Positions 51,875-62,041 of a stretch of 64,000 bases of DNA are shown one piece after another. The notes beneath the pieces are model-generated. The model was not told where the DNA came from. It did no database searches and saw nothing but the letters and a program-made list of their open reading frames with translations. The number at the start of each line of letters is the position of its first letter. The first letter of the stretch is position 1. The stretch is from Fimbriimonadaceae bacterium (GTDB taxonomy: Bacteria; Armatimonadota; Fimbriimonadia; Fimbriimonadales; Fimbriimonadaceae). The DNA is taken from contig CP075364.1 of assembly GCA_019454105.1 (NCBI GenBank), positions 2,607,362 through 2,671,361 of the forward strand. The letters are read 5' to 3'. Both the position numbers and the translations under genes were made by a program.

Positions 51875-52590
51875 GGTTTCACCCCTGTGTGAAGGCAAAC
51901 ATTGCCCAAGAAGAAGTCACGCCAGCGGACCTCCCGGAAGCCGGCCGACTCGAGCTTGTGCCCGAGTTCTTCTCGCGTGGCGAATCTTGCCGCGCTCTTG
52001 GGAAGGTAGGTGTAGGCTTCCGCCCGACCGAACAAGCGTCCCAGGATGGGGGTCACGATGTGAAAAGCTGACTCCGCCATGGGGCCGAGAGGGCCCCTCG
52101 GGCGGGCCATGTCCAGGCAAGCAAACCGACCGCCCGGCTTGAGGACCCGGAAACACTCGGACAAGGCTCGATCGAGGTCGTCGACGTTGCGCAGCCCCCA
52201 GCCGACCGCGAGTCCGTCGAAGACCGAGGATGCCAGGGGAACAGCCTTGGCGTCCGCGAGCAGAAGTGTGGCCATGGGATCCTTCTTGTGCGCCCGCTCC
52301 AACATGGGCCCGCAGAAATCGACGCCGACCAAGGCTCCCTCGGGCCCGACCGCGCGCCTCAGAGGAGGCAAAAAGTCACCAGTACCGCAACAGAGGTCGA
52401 GAACGGCGCCGCCGGGCGGCAGCTTCAAAGTCGCGACTGCCTTCCTCCTCCAACGGTGGTGCAGGTTGAAGCTGAGGAGAGAGTTGAGGAGGTCATAGGT
52501 CGGAGCGATCTCCGAGAACATCTCCTTGACCGCCGCCCCTTTTTGCTCGCCATCGGCTTGCCAGACCCGCTTGTCCACCTCAACGACCAT
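51871..52590 (-). CDS. ubiE: Demethylmenaquinone/2-polyprenyl methyltransferase (MenG/UbiE)
   Basis: It has 239 residues. It adds the last methyl group to demethylmenaquinone. The SAM loop is VLDLCCGTGDFLPPLRRAVG, followed by GVDFCGPMLERAHKK. MFSEIAPTYDLLNSLLSFNLHHRWRR is the MenG/UbiE N-terminal signature. WGLRNVDDLDRALSECFRVLKPGG is also highly conserved. It overlaps the prenyl synthase by 4 bases. It begins the five-gene run MenG, prenyl synthase, HAD, epimerase and DUF1611. Confidence 0.95.
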   Translation of the reverse strand: MVVEVDKRVWQADGEQKGAAVKEMFSEIAPTYDLLNSLLSFNLHHRWRRKAVATLKLPPGGAVLDLCCGTGDFLPPLRRAVGPEGALVGVDFCGPMLERAHKKDPMATLLLADAKAVPLASSVFDGLAVGWGLRNVDDLDRALSECFRVLKPGGRFACLDMARPRGPLGPMAESAFHIVTPILGRLFGRAEAYTYLPKSAARFATREELGHKLESAGFREVRWRDFFLGNVCLHTGVKP

Positions 52591-52659
52591 CGTTTGTTCC
52601 CTCAGATTCTACCAATCCAGTTTCTGGAAATTCCCGAACTTTCAGAAACTATTGAAAGT

Positions 52660-53418
52660 TCAGGGCGCTTGGCCCGGGCCCGCCAGGGCCACACCCTCGT
52701 GAAGGCTCTCCAGGGCGGCCACAACTCCAGCTACGGCCTCCTCAAAGAGCCTGCGACCCTTGTCGGCTGTCGCCAAAGTTGCCTCACCCAGGCTTCCTTC
52801 CTCTGTGATCTCGTCGAACATCCAAACGAGCCCGGGGACTTTGGAAGGGTCGGCGAGCCCGTCGTCACGGAGCTTGTCAGTTCGCACAAGTCTTGGGTGC
52901 AGATGCATCATCAAGCTGGACTCCGCCTCGCAGGCGTGCCGGATCGTCTTGGACGCACCGGTGAGCGTCGACCCCAAAGTCTCAGGGCCTAAGAAGTCGA
53001 AATATCCCACGTGGCCATAGACGTTCTCAGCGTTTTGCTCTTTGAGCCTGCGACAGACCAAATCGTTTGGCGAAGTGTTCCCGCCGTGACCGTTCAGCAG
53101 ATAAAACTTCCAGAAACCGTGGTCGCTGAGACAGCGGACGATGTTCTCTAGTCCATCCATGTAGCTTTCAAAGCTGTTCGAGAGCGACCCTTCGAAAGCG
53201 AGGTGGTGGCTGCTGCAGCCGAGCCAGGTGGTCGGGGCCAGAATGACTTTGTCGGCCAAGCGTCGTTCGGCTTCCTCGGCGACGGCCGTGACCAAAAGCG
53301 TGTCCGTCATGAGCGGCAGATGCGGTCCGTGCTGTTCGAGCGAGCCGGTCGGGACGACGACGACCGCCTCACGGGAGACGTCCCTGACCTCCTGCCAGGT
53401 CATGGCGGCGAGAACCAT
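52660..53418 (-). CDS. Creatininase-family amidohydrolase
   Basis: The start is ATG 53418, 14 bp after the dnaA stop; 252 residues. Metal ligands sit in PTGSLEQHGPHLPLMTD (Glu, His, Asp) and LNGHGGN (His). TIRHACEAESSLMMHLHP carries a later Glu. Family members cleave amides or cyclic ureas such as creatinine, or act in cofactor maturation such as MftE. No nearby gene decides between these. It may be co-transcribed with dnaA. Confidence 0.9.
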   Translation of the reverse strand: MVLAAMTWQEVRDVSREAVVVVPTGSLEQHGPHLPLMTDTLLVTAVAEEAERRLADKVILAPTTWLGCSSHHLAFEGSLSNSFESYMDGLENIVRCLSDHGFWKFYLLNGHGGNTSPNDLVCRRLKEQNAENVYGHVGYFDFLGPETLGSTLTGASKTIRHACEAESSLMMHLHPRLVRTDKLRDDGLADPSKVPGLVWMFDEITEEGSLGEATLATADKGRRLFEEAVAGVVAALESLHEGVALAGPGQAP

Positions 53419-53432
53419 GGCCTCAGTATGAG

Positions 53433-54818
53433 CTAAGCCGTGGGATACAGGTCGGTGATCATCGACTGGACCGCGCTGTTCAGTTCCTTGTCGATCCCCA
53501 TCATGCCTCGGATCTTCTTGTACCCATGCATCATCGAGGTGTGGTCGCGGTTGCCGAACAAGGCCCCGATATGCTTCCATGAGTCGCCCGTGATCGTTCG
53601 CGTGACATAGACCGCGACATGGCGGGCGTGGGCGACGGGCGCCTTCCGCGACGTGCCTTTGATCTCATGGGTCGGGATCTTGTAGTGCTTCGACACGGCC
53701 TCCAGGATTTGGTCGAAACTGGGCTTGGCTTGGCCGACCATCCGGTAATACTTCTCAACGATGACCTCGGCCAACTCTCGGTCGAGGCCGCTCCCTTCGA
53801 GGCTCGCCTGAACGGCGAGCTTGGTCAGGGCCCCTTCCAAAATCCGGACATTGCTCGGGATCGACTCGGCCAAGTACATCGCCACGTCGTGGGGGAGTTC
53901 GAGCCCTTCTTCCTTCGCCTTGCTTTGGATGATCGCGCACCTGAGTTCGGTGTCGGGAAGCTGGACGTCGCAGACCAGGCCGGCCTCGAACCGAGACCGG
54001 AGCCTCTCGTCCATCAGGAGAAGGTCGCGTGGCGGCCGGTCCGAGCAAAGCACGATCTGCTTGCCCGAATTGTGGAGATAGTTGAACGTATGGAACAGCT
54101 CTTCTAGCGTCCGTTCCTTGCCCGCTATGAACTGAACGTCGTCCAGCAGCCACACACCGACGCCCCTCTGGGCGCGCCGGAATGCGTCGATCTTGTTGTT
54201 CTGGAGCGCGTGGACGAACTCTTCGGTGAACGACTGGGCGCTGACATAGGTCACATTGAGCCCGCTCTTTCCTCTTTGGATCTCGTGGGCGATGGCGTGC
54301 ATCAAGTGGGTTTTGCCCAGTCCGGTCGGCCCATAAATGAAGAGCGGGTTGTACTTCGTGCCAGGGGCTGATGCGACCGCCTTCGCTCCCGCGAACGCCA
54401 AACGGTTGCTCTGCCCGGTCACGAAAGTCTCGAACCGGTAACGCTCTGAAGGGTTGAAGGCGGCCACGCCTTCGACAGAGACCGGCTGATGGCGGACTTG
54501 GCTCGCCTCGGTCGGCGAAGGCGCCGTCCGTTCTCGGGGTGTCGACCGGAGTTCGAGCCGGATCGGCCGACCCGTCTCAACTTCGAATTCCGCCTCGATC
54601 GCATCGGAGTATTTCTCCTTCACCCACTCAAGGACGAACTGCCCCGGAGCGTCGAACACGGCCGCTGCTTCTGTGAGCTCGACCGGTTGCAAGGGTCGAA
54701 GAAACTTCAAGACCACCGTCGCAGGAAGCGACTCAGAGAGCCGGTGAAGGACTCTGTCCCAAACTGTCTTGATGGCGATGGTGGTCGGGTGCTCTTCGAG
54801 CGAGAACTGGTCGGACAT
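53433..54818 (-). CDS. dnaA: Chromosomal replication initiator protein DnaA
   Basis: It has 461 residues. DnaA melts the origin and recruits the helicase. Domain I is the N-terminal 100 residues. Domain III holds Walker A IYGPTGLGKTHLMHAIAHEI (163-170 core) and Walker B WLLDDVQFI. Domain IV has the DnaA-box-binding signature VTRTITGDSWKHIGALFGNRDHTSMMHGY. FETFVTGQSNRLAFAGAKAVA opens domain III. No dnaN is next to it: a creatininase-like gene follows and thiamine pyrophosphokinase lies upstream. Confidence 0.97.
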   Translation of the reverse strand: MSDQFSLEEHPTTIAIKTVWDRVLHRLSESLPATVVLKFLRPLQPVELTEAAAVFDAPGQFVLEWVKEKYSDAIEAEFEVETGRPIRLELRSTPRERTAPSPTEASQVRHQPVSVEGVAAFNPSERYRFETFVTGQSNRLAFAGAKAVASAPGTKYNPLFIYGPTGLGKTHLMHAIAHEIQRGKSGLNVTYVSAQSFTEEFVHALQNNKIDAFRRAQRGVGVWLLDDVQFIAGKERTLEELFHTFNYLHNSGKQIVLCSDRPPRDLLLMDERLRSRFEAGLVCDVQLPDTELRCAIIQSKAKEEGLELPHDVAMYLAESIPSNVRILEGALTKLAVQASLEGSGLDRELAEVIVEKYYRMVGQAKPSFDQILEAVSKHYKIPTHEIKGTSRKAPVAHARHVAVYVTRTITGDSWKHIGALFGNRDHTSMMHGYKKIRGMMGIDKELNSAVQSMITDLYPTA

Positions 54819-55051
54819 GGGCGCGGTTTCTAGGGTCGTCTCCTGGGAATTAGGCGGGGGATGTTACCCATGAGGGGGTTGGTGCTGAACCGCCGAAAGG
54901 GACGATGAACAACCCAGTCTTGAACCTGATGGGCTAATTTTGTAACGTATGATTCAAAAATTCAGCACGTCACGCAAAGCCCGTAGGTGCGACCGACCCA
55001 AGCCGTTCGGCCCCCGATAGGCAACCGGCCGCTGTGCCAGACTGAGGGCCG
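54819..55051. other. Intergenic region between dnaA and thiamine pyrophosphokinase
   Basis: This 233-bp divergent region has an AT-rich stretch (54934-54963) and a TATGAT at 54948-54953. On the minus strand, TTCAGC and TAACAT lie 17 bp apart at about 54896-54868, a possible dnaA promoter. No clear DnaA box (TTATCCACA-like) is visible, so I do not call an origin. Confidence 0.4.
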
Positions 55052-55687
55052 ATGTTGGGCCGGGCTCTGGTGGTGCTGGCGGGCCAAGACGCCTCGGACG
55101 GCCACCTTGCCGCTTGGGCCGGTTCCTCAGATGCTCTTTATGCCGCTGACTCGGCCGCCGACCGACTGTTCCGATTGGGGTTTGAGCCGGTCGTGGTGGG
55201 CGATCTGGACTCCTGTGACCGGTCGCTCTTCAAGCCGACGACCCGTGTGGTCGAGGATGCAGACCCCGATCGGACCGATTGTGACAAGGCCCTGAGTTTG
55301 GCGAAGGAAGACGGCTGGGGAGCGGTCACGGTCGCTGGAGTGGAGGGCGACCTTTTCGACCACTGGGCGGCGTCCCTCTCAAGCTGTCTGGCGAGCGGGC
55401 TCTTCGTCAGGCTGGCCCTGCGGCTCGGGATCGCGACCTTGTTGCGCGGGGGGGACTCTGTCCGGGTAGAGGACGCTCTCGGTCGCCGGGTCTCGCTTTT
55501 GCCCATGGTGCGCTCGACCGGAGTCGAGTTGCGCGGAACCTTGTGGGAACTGGACGGCGCGGTGATCGAGCCGGGTGGGCGGCTGTCGGTCTCGAACCAG
55601 GGGACGGGCGAGGTCGAGGCGTCGCTCCGGACGGGGGCGGCTTGGCTGTTCGTGTCGCGGCATGAGGCCGAGGGCCCGGTCTGGTGA
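55052..55687 (+). CDS. Thiamine pyrophosphokinase
   Basis: It has 211 residues. It forms thiamine diphosphate by pyrophosphate transfer from ATP. VVGDLDSCDRSLF is the substrate Asp motif, followed by EDADPDRTDCDKAL (the D-x-D-x-T-D motif). GVEGDLFDHWAASL stands for the GGRxDH motif. The C-terminal beta domain has LLPMVRSTGVELRGTLWEL and SNQGTGEVEASLRTG. No TPP riboswitch was found in its leader. Confidence 0.9.
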   Translation: MLGRALVVLAGQDASDGHLAAWAGSSDALYAADSAADRLFRLGFEPVVVGDLDSCDRSLFKPTTRVVEDADPDRTDCDKALSLAKEDGWGAVTVAGVEGDLFDHWAASLSSCLASGLFVRLALRLGIATLLRGGDSVRVEDALGRRVSLLPMVRSTGVELRGTLWELDGAVIEPGGRLSVSNQGTGEVEASLRTGAAWLFVSRHEAEGPVW

Positions 55688-55787
55688 GAAGGCGCGGCCC
55701 GAAGGGCCTATCGTTAAGAACGCGTTAATGAGCAGACGCTAGGCTTGTTCTGGGCTTGTGCGTCCAAGAGCCCTAGAGGAATCATCT

Positions 55788-56747
55788 ATGCGTCGAGCGT
55801 TCACCCTCATAGAACTTTTGGTGGTCATCGCCATCATCGCCATCTTGGCCGCGATCCTGTTCCCGGTCTTTGCCCAAGCCAAGACTGCCGCCAAGAAGAC
55901 CGCCCAAATCTCGAACACGAAGCAGATTGGCACCGGAATGATGATCTATATGGGGGATCACGACGATCGCTACCCCAGAAACGACGGGTGTGTCTTGAAC
56001 AGCTCTCTGAATGTGGCCCTCAACACTCAGGCTCAGGGGACAAATCCGAACCCGTGGTGCGACAACTCTGGAGGTCGAGGATTTCCATTCCGTATGAACC
56101 ACTTCGCATGGCAGAAATGGATCCTGCCGTACACGAAGAGCGTGGACATCTTCAAGCACTCGGCGCGCCAGCCCTATGACAATTCAAACTCGGGAGGAAG
56201 CTGTCGCACGGTTTGGAGCACCTGCGGGCAGCTCTTCGGTTCTATGGGGGTGAACATGGCCCTGACCGGCGCCTTGAACACATGGAACCGCGGCGCCAAT
56301 GATAACGGTCGCTTGCGGAACAGTTGGCTTGGCGGCAATCAGTCGGCCATACCTGACGTCGCCTCAGCCTGGCTCTTTATGGAATTGCTCAATATCGACG
56401 TTCCTGGTGCGCCGGTCTTCGTGTCCCCCAACGCGCCAGAGCAGACCGCTTATCCGATCGCGATCCGCGAGCTTTGGATCCCGCAATTCATGCAGGGCAA
56501 CCCAGCGACTTGCGTCTACACTAACGAGATCGATAAGACCAAATATCCGTTCGGAGACCAGATCGTCACGGGACGGGCCGACGGCAGCGCCAAGTCGATG
56601 CCGATCCGTCAGTTCTTGGCGGAGACGCCCGACCGGACCCAGTACCGAGTGAGCTCACGCTGGCCGTGCGCTCCGGACGGAGGAGCCTGGACGATTGGGA
56701 GCGCTCCGGCTTACGACAAGCCCTGGCCATTGTGGGCGTTGCAGTGA
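55788..56747 (+). CDS. Type II pseudopilin-like protein (copy 2)
   Basis: ATG 55788, 319 residues. The N-terminus [20 protein letters not shown] ends in FPVFAQAK, nearly identical to the 21.8-kb copy. The globular domain has [30 protein letters not shown] and, late, [18 protein letters not shown] with the short ADG motif of the DUF1559-like family. It is a secreted pilin-like protein. The stop overlaps the lipoprotein start (TGATG). Confidence 0.9.
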   Translation: MRRAFTLIELLVVIAIIAILAAILFPVFAQAKTAAKKTAQISNTKQIGTGMMIYMGDHDDRYPRNDGCVLNSSLNVALNTQAQGTNPNPWCDNSGGRGFPFRMNHFAWQKWILPYTKSVDIFKHSARQPYDNSNSGGSCRTVWSTCGQLFGSMGVNMALTGALNTWNRGANDNGRLRNSWLGGNQSAIPDVASAWLFMELLNIDVPGAPVFVSPNAPEQTAYPIAIRELWIPQFMQGNPATCVYTNEIDKTKYPFGDQIVTGRADGSAKSMPIRQFLAETPDRTQYRVSSRWPCAPDGGAWTIGSAPAYDKPWPLWALQ

Positions 56748-56923
56748 TGAAAGGCCTTCGCCTCTTGGCCGGAGTTTTCATCGGGATCCTCGCGGCAGGG
56801 TGCGCCCAGTCAGGACAGTCCGACGAGGCGATGTACTCGGAGGCCCAGGCGATCCGGCAGTACAACGAAAAGGCTCTTGAGAAGATGGAGCTGCCGCCCG
56901 GCGAAGGCCCTTCTCAGATGTGA
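56747..56923 (+). CDS. Tiny lipoprotein coupled to the pseudopilin gene (copy 2)
   Basis: It has 58 residues. ATG 56747 overlaps the pseudopilin stop. A signal with lipobox GILAAGC is followed by a short acidic helix SDEAMYSEAQAIRQYNEKALEKM and PPGEGPSQ. Similar in place and build to the lipoprotein at 21.6 kb, but not in sequence. It is followed by a strong terminator. Confidence 0.78.
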   Translation: MKGLRLLAGVFIGILAAGCAQSGQSDEAMYSEAQAIRQYNEKALEKMELPPGEGPSQM

Positions 56924-56929
56924 CCTCTT

Positions 56930-56964
56930 CGCTGGCCCCGCAAGTTTTCCTTACGGGGCCAGCG
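56930..56964 (+). terminator. Rho-independent-like terminator
   Basis: CGCTGGCCCCG (56930-56940) and CGGGGCCAGCG (56954-56964) form a perfect 11-bp stem with a 13-base loop, followed by TTCTT. It lies 6 bp after the lipoprotein gene and ends the pseudopilin transcript. Confidence 0.8.
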
Positions 56965-56995
56965 TTCTTAAGGATTCGACTACAATGACGTCCGG

Positions 56996-57325
56996 ATGAA
57001 GCTCGTCGTCTGCGTCGTCCATAACCGAGATCGGAACCGGCTCACCGAAGAGCTCCTCAAGGCGGGGTTTAAGTTCACGGTGATCGGCTCGACCGGCGGT
57101 TTCTTGCGCGAGGGCAACACGACCCTGCTCTCGGGTGTCGAAGAAGACGACTTGGAAAGCTTCAAACAGATCGTCGCCGGGCACTGCTGCGCCCGAGAGC
57201 AAGTCGTCACGATGGCCCCCTTCGAGGGCCCGCCCGGGGGAGCGATGCTCCCTGGGGCTGTGAGCGTGCCGGTCGGTGGGGCGGTCATGTTCGTGCTGGA
57301 TGTCGATGAGTTCCACCGTTTTTGA
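56996..57325 (+). CDS. darA: c-di-AMP receptor DarA (PII-like, DUF970)
   Basis: It has 109 residues. It matches B. subtilis DarA: MKLVVCVVHNRDRNRLTEEL, TTGGFLREGNTTLLSGVE in its equivalent STGGFLREGNTTLL, and VGGAVMFVLDVDEFHRF at the end. DarA is a trimeric cytoplasmic PII-like protein that binds c-di-AMP. TACAAT at about 56979 is a possible -10 box. It overlaps holB, the usual neighbour in Firmicutes too. Confidence 0.94.
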   Translation: MKLVVCVVHNRDRNRLTEELLKAGFKFTVIGSTGGFLREGNTTLLSGVEEDDLESFKQIVAGHCCAREQVVTMAPFEGPPGGAMLPGAVSVPVGGAVMFVLDVDEFHRF

Positions 57326-58247
57326 CCGGCCCGGGCTCCAAGGGGCCAAGAAGGTGCTCAAGGGCTTCGCCGAGGGGGCCTCGGGGGGTCATGCCGTCCT
57401 CTTTTATGGGATCGAAGGGTCCGGCGCCCTCGAGTGCGCCCGCGAGCTTGCCTTGACCTGGCTCTGTCCCCAGGGCGGCCCCTGCCGCGAGTGCCCCGTG
57501 TGCCGCACCTTCGAAGCTGGGCGGGCTGTCGACTTTCAACACGTGGCCCCCTGGGGCCCAAGCTCGATGATCAAGCTCGACGCGATCCGACCGGGTCAGA
57601 AGCCGACGAGCGATCCATACCCGGGTGTGCCCCTTCTCGAGTTCTTCCGTTCGGGCCCCCTCATGGCTCGGACCAAGGCCGTCCTCTTCGAGAAGGTCGA
57701 ACGGATGAACCCTTCGACCGCCAACGCTCTCCTGAAAACGCTCGAAGAACCCGCGCCCTTCGGACGGATCGTCATGACCACGTCTGAACTCGGCCGGGTG
57801 ATCCCTACCGTTCGTTCGCGATGCCTTTGTGTGGCATGCGAACTCCCGGATCAGGCGGAATGGGCCCCAGCCGACGAGGTCGAAGCCACCTTCGGCGGCA
57901 CGCCAGGCCTTGTCGACCGAGTGCGGGCCCACCGCCCTGCCTTCGAAGAGCTCTGGAACTTGCTCGGCCAATTGGACTCCGCTCCGCCGGGCGCGGCCAT
58001 GGCCCTGGCCGAGCGGATGCGGAAAGTCGGTGAGGCTCTGGCCAAGGCCGAAGGTACCTCGGCCAGGGCTGGCCACGCCGAAGCCCTCCGTTGCCTGGCC
58101 CAGTGGGCGAGCCACCGAGATCCGGCCCTTGCCATTGAGGCCGTTGAGGCCCATCGGCTCGTCTTGGGCAACGCCAATGCCGGGATCGTCATCGACGCGC
58201 TGATGGCGAGCCAAGCCCAGAGGGCCCGGGCGGGAACCTTGGGATAG
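57300..58247 (+). CDS. holB: DNA polymerase III delta' subunit-like
   Basis: The start is one of ATG 57300 or 57306; about 315 residues. It belongs to the clamp-loader family: YGIEGSGALECARELALTWLC is the P-loop-like region without the normal GKT. CPQGGPCRECPVC holds four cysteines for zinc. FEKVERMNPSTANALLKTLEEP is the classic DnaX/HolB signature. VMTTSELGRVIPTVRSRCLCVACE is the sensor region. It starts inside darA. The last part is a helical tail. Confidence 0.88.
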   Translation: MSMSSTVFDRPGLQGAKKVLKGFAEGASGGHAVLFYGIEGSGALECARELALTWLCPQGGPCRECPVCRTFEAGRAVDFQHVAPWGPSSMIKLDAIRPGQKPTSDPYPGVPLLEFFRSGPLMARTKAVLFEKVERMNPSTANALLKTLEEPAPFGRIVMTTSELGRVIPTVRSRCLCVACELPDQAEWAPADEVEATFGGTPGLVDRVRAHRPAFEELWNLLGQLDSAPPGAAMALAERMRKVGEALAKAEGTSARAGHAEALRCLAQWASHRDPALAIEAVEAHRLVLGNANAGIVIDALMASQAQRARAGTLG

Positions 58248-58278
58248 AATCGGAAGTACTGACTGAGGAGAGGCCGCC

Positions 58279-58857
58279 ATGATAGGAACGTTCGCCAGAA
58301 GCTGGATCAAAGGGAGGGAAGACAGACGCCCCCTCTTCGAACGGTTGATGTCGGACTCTTATCGACAGGCCTACCACACCGCCTTGAGGCTCACTGGAAA
58401 CGCGGCCGAGGCCGAAGACCTCCTCCAAGAAACCTTCGTCCGAGCTTATCGGTTCTTCCACCGCTACGACGACTCGCTCCCCTTCACGGCGTGGATGCAC
58501 CGGATCATGACGAACATCCACATCGATTCGGCCAGGCGGCGCTCCAGGCTCAAGACCGTCAGCCTCGACAGCCAAGGCCCTGAGGACTCCAAGACTTGGG
58601 AGGTTCCCGACGAGAGCGGCAGCCCCGACGCGGGAATGGTCGCATCGAGCATCGGCGACCACCTCCAGGCTGGACTGAGGGCGATGAACCCGGAGTTTCG
58701 GACCGCGGTCGTTCTCGCCGATATTGAGGGGCTCGGCTATGAGGAGATCGCCGAAGTGATGCAGACGTCGGTCGGCACAGTCCGCTCGCGCATCCACCGG
58801 GGCCGAAAGCAGCTCCGATCATTCATCGAGAAAACTGGGGAGGGCGTGGCACGATGA
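58279..58857 (+). CDS. ECF sigma factor (sigma-70 family)
   Basis: It has 192 residues. Region 2 is YRQAYHTALRLTGNAAEAEDLLQETFVRAYRFFHRYD, with AWMHRIMTNIHIDSARRR. Region 4 is MNPEFRTAVVLADIEGLGYEEIAEVMQTSVGTVRSRIHRGRKQLRSF. It is coupled to the anti-sigma gene by ATGA. TAGAAT at 58245-58250 is a possible -10. It likely directs an envelope-stress regulon containing the HtrA gene downstream, as RpoE does. Confidence 0.93.
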   Translation: MIGTFARSWIKGREDRRPLFERLMSDSYRQAYHTALRLTGNAAEAEDLLQETFVRAYRFFHRYDDSLPFTAWMHRIMTNIHIDSARRRSRLKTVSLDSQGPEDSKTWEVPDESGSPDAGMVASSIGDHLQAGLRAMNPEFRTAVVLADIEGLGYEEIAEVMQTSVGTVRSRIHRGRKQLRSFIEKTGEGVAR

Positions 58858-59306
58858 CTTGCAAGCAGATTGACCAGCTTTTGTCGGCGTTCGTCGACCA
58901 AGAACTCTCTGGCCAGCAGATGCTCGCCGTGCGCGATCATGTCTCCCGGTGCCCCGAGTGCGCCGCCGAGCTTGAGTCGTTCCGGTCTCTCCGGTCCGCT
59001 CTTGCGGCCATGCATCCCGCCGAGCCTCGGCCGGGACTGGAAGACAGGCTGCGTGAAGCCGTCTTCAGTCGCCATCAGCCGGGCCCATGGGTGCGCCGTC
59101 TTCGCCCCGCCCATGGCTGGGCCGCCTTTTCTCTTGGTCTCTTGGCCACGGTCTGGGCTCTGACCGCCATGAACACGCCCGTCAAGGAAGTGATGCAGGA
59201 CGACGTCGATGCCTTCCAAGCCGTAGCGGACTCAACTTATGTCGTCGGTTCCGACCCGTTCGGGTCGCATGTCGCGGTCCATCCGGCCGGCTACGCAGAT
59301 CGGTAA
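58854..59306 (+). CDS. Anti-sigma factor with zf-HC2 domain, single-pass membrane
   Basis: It has 150 residues. CKQIDQLLSAFVDQELSGQQMLAVRDHVSRCPEC is the zf-HC2 anti-sigma domain (H-x3-C-x2-C). A membrane helix (AAFSLGLLATVWALTAMN) follows at about 89-107. About 45 residues are periplasmic. It should hold the sigma factor at the membrane until a signal releases it. Translation is coupled to the sigma gene; the RseB-like gene begins 1 bp after the stop. Confidence 0.9.
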   Translation: MTCKQIDQLLSAFVDQELSGQQMLAVRDHVSRCPECAAELESFRSLRSALAAMHPAEPRPGLEDRLREAVFSRHQPGPWVRRLRPAHGWAAFSLGLLATVWALTAMNTPVKEVMQDDVDAFQAVADSTYVVGSDPFGSHVAVHPAGYADR

Positions 59307-59307
59307 A

Positions 59308-60276
59308 GTGCGGCCCCTCTGGCCAGTCTCCCTTGCCGCCTCCCTTCTGGGGGCTCAGGCAGAGGCGCAAAATCCCGAATCTTTCCTCCGGCTCGCCCTT
59401 GAGAAACAGCGCAGCCTGAACGCCACCGTTTTCCAGACCCGCTTCGACGACATGGGCGGGCAGATGCTGATCAAGGTCGAGTTCGCAGGCAAGGAAGGCA
59501 TGAAGATCACGATGCTCAGCCCCGTGAGCAGGGCCGGCATTGTCAGCGTGGACGACACAAAAGAGTTCAGGGTCTATTACCCGGATCGCTCACAAGTCGT
59601 CGCCCAGCCTTCACCGGCAGCGCACCAACCAAAGGTCGATTGGCGGATGAAGCAGATCCGCAAGAACTATCGTCTGAGCCTGGGCGAACCTGGGGAGGTC
59701 GCCGGTCGGGCCGTGCGTCCGGTCGTGATCAAGCCAAAGCACGACGCCTTGCCGACGCGTACAATGTATGTCGACACCACGACTCATATGGTGTTGCGAT
59801 ATATTATCGACACAGGATCCGGCAAGCCCAGCTTGTTCTTCGACACTCGGGAGGTGATCTACCGGAAGGACGGCGCCCCATCGGATCTGTCGCTTCCAGC
59901 CGGATACGAAAGGTTCGAGGTCAAACGCGAGGCGGGCCCTCGGCCACTGTCCTCAGTTCGATCGGCCCGAGCGGAGTTAGGTTTCGAGCCTCGCCTGCCA
60001 AAGGCCCTTCCGCTTGGGTTCCAGTCTCACGCCGTCCATGTGATCGGCTCTGGGGGGCGGTCGTTCGTCGCCGTCCGGCTGTCGGACGGCATGTTCTCCG
60101 TGACGGTGTTTCAATGGTTGGCCGCCCGGTTCCCTCGCGACCCGGGGGGAAGGATGCTGGCGATGGCCGAGGACGATCACGGCGTGAAGTACAGCGTGTC
60201 GACCATCCCAGGAGAACGGCTCTCGAGGAGCGCGGCCTTGTCGATTTTGGCGGCCTTCCTCCAGAAAGAACCCTAG
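59308..60276 (+). CDS. Secreted RseB/MucB-like, lipoprotein-carrier-fold protein
   Basis: The start is GTG 59308; 322 residues. A signal peptide (VRPLWPVSLAASLLGAQAEA) precedes a LolA/MucB-like N-terminal domain: LRLALEKQRSLNATVFQTRFDD, RVYYPDRSQV and GRAVRPVVIKPKH. Residues about 220-320 form a second domain with LPKALPLGFQSHAVHVIGSGGRS and DGMFSVTVFQW, as in MucB C-termini. In RpoE systems RseB guards the anti-sigma factor. Its place right after the anti-sigma gene supports this. Confidence 0.82.
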   Translation: MRPLWPVSLAASLLGAQAEAQNPESFLRLALEKQRSLNATVFQTRFDDMGGQMLIKVEFAGKEGMKITMLSPVSRAGIVSVDDTKEFRVYYPDRSQVVAQPSPAAHQPKVDWRMKQIRKNYRLSLGEPGEVAGRAVRPVVIKPKHDALPTRTMYVDTTTHMVLRYIIDTGSGKPSLFFDTREVIYRKDGAPSDLSLPAGYERFEVKREAGPRPLSSVRSARAELGFEPRLPKALPLGFQSHAVHVIGSGGRSFVAVRLSDGMFSVTVFQWLAARFPRDPGGRMLAMAEDDHGVKYSVSTIPGERLSRSAALSILAAFLQKEP

Positions 60277-60397
60277 GCCCAGGAACCGAAGGCCAGACTC
60301 GCAAGGTTTCAATCCATATCGACAAAGACCAAGCCCGCCTTTCGCCGACCGAGCTTGATCTGCCAACACTCTCACTAACGGAACGGTAAAGCTACAC

Positions 60398-61969
<1,572 letters not shown>

Positions 61970-61991
61970 CCCTGGTGCGCTCCTGGGCTGT

Positions 61992-62016
61992 GGGCCGCCT
62001 GCTCTGCGGGCGGCCC
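61992..62016 (+). terminator. Hairpin after the HtrA gene
   Basis: GGGCCGCC (61992-61999) pairs with GGCGGCCC (62009-62016) around a 9-base loop. It starts 22 bp after the stop codon. The following sequence has few T residues, so termination efficiency is unclear. Confidence 0.5.
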
Positions 62017-62041
62017 GCTGGCTTGTGTCATCCTCAAGGGT

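Noticed and set aside
54934-54963. AT-rich stretch near dnaA as the origin of replication
   Set aside because: No DnaA box of the TTATCCACA type and no repeats were found; AT content alone is not enough.
54956-55051. TPP riboswitch before the thiamine pyrophosphokinase gene
   Set aside because: The CUGAGA and ACCUGAUC-type core elements of the aptamer are not present.
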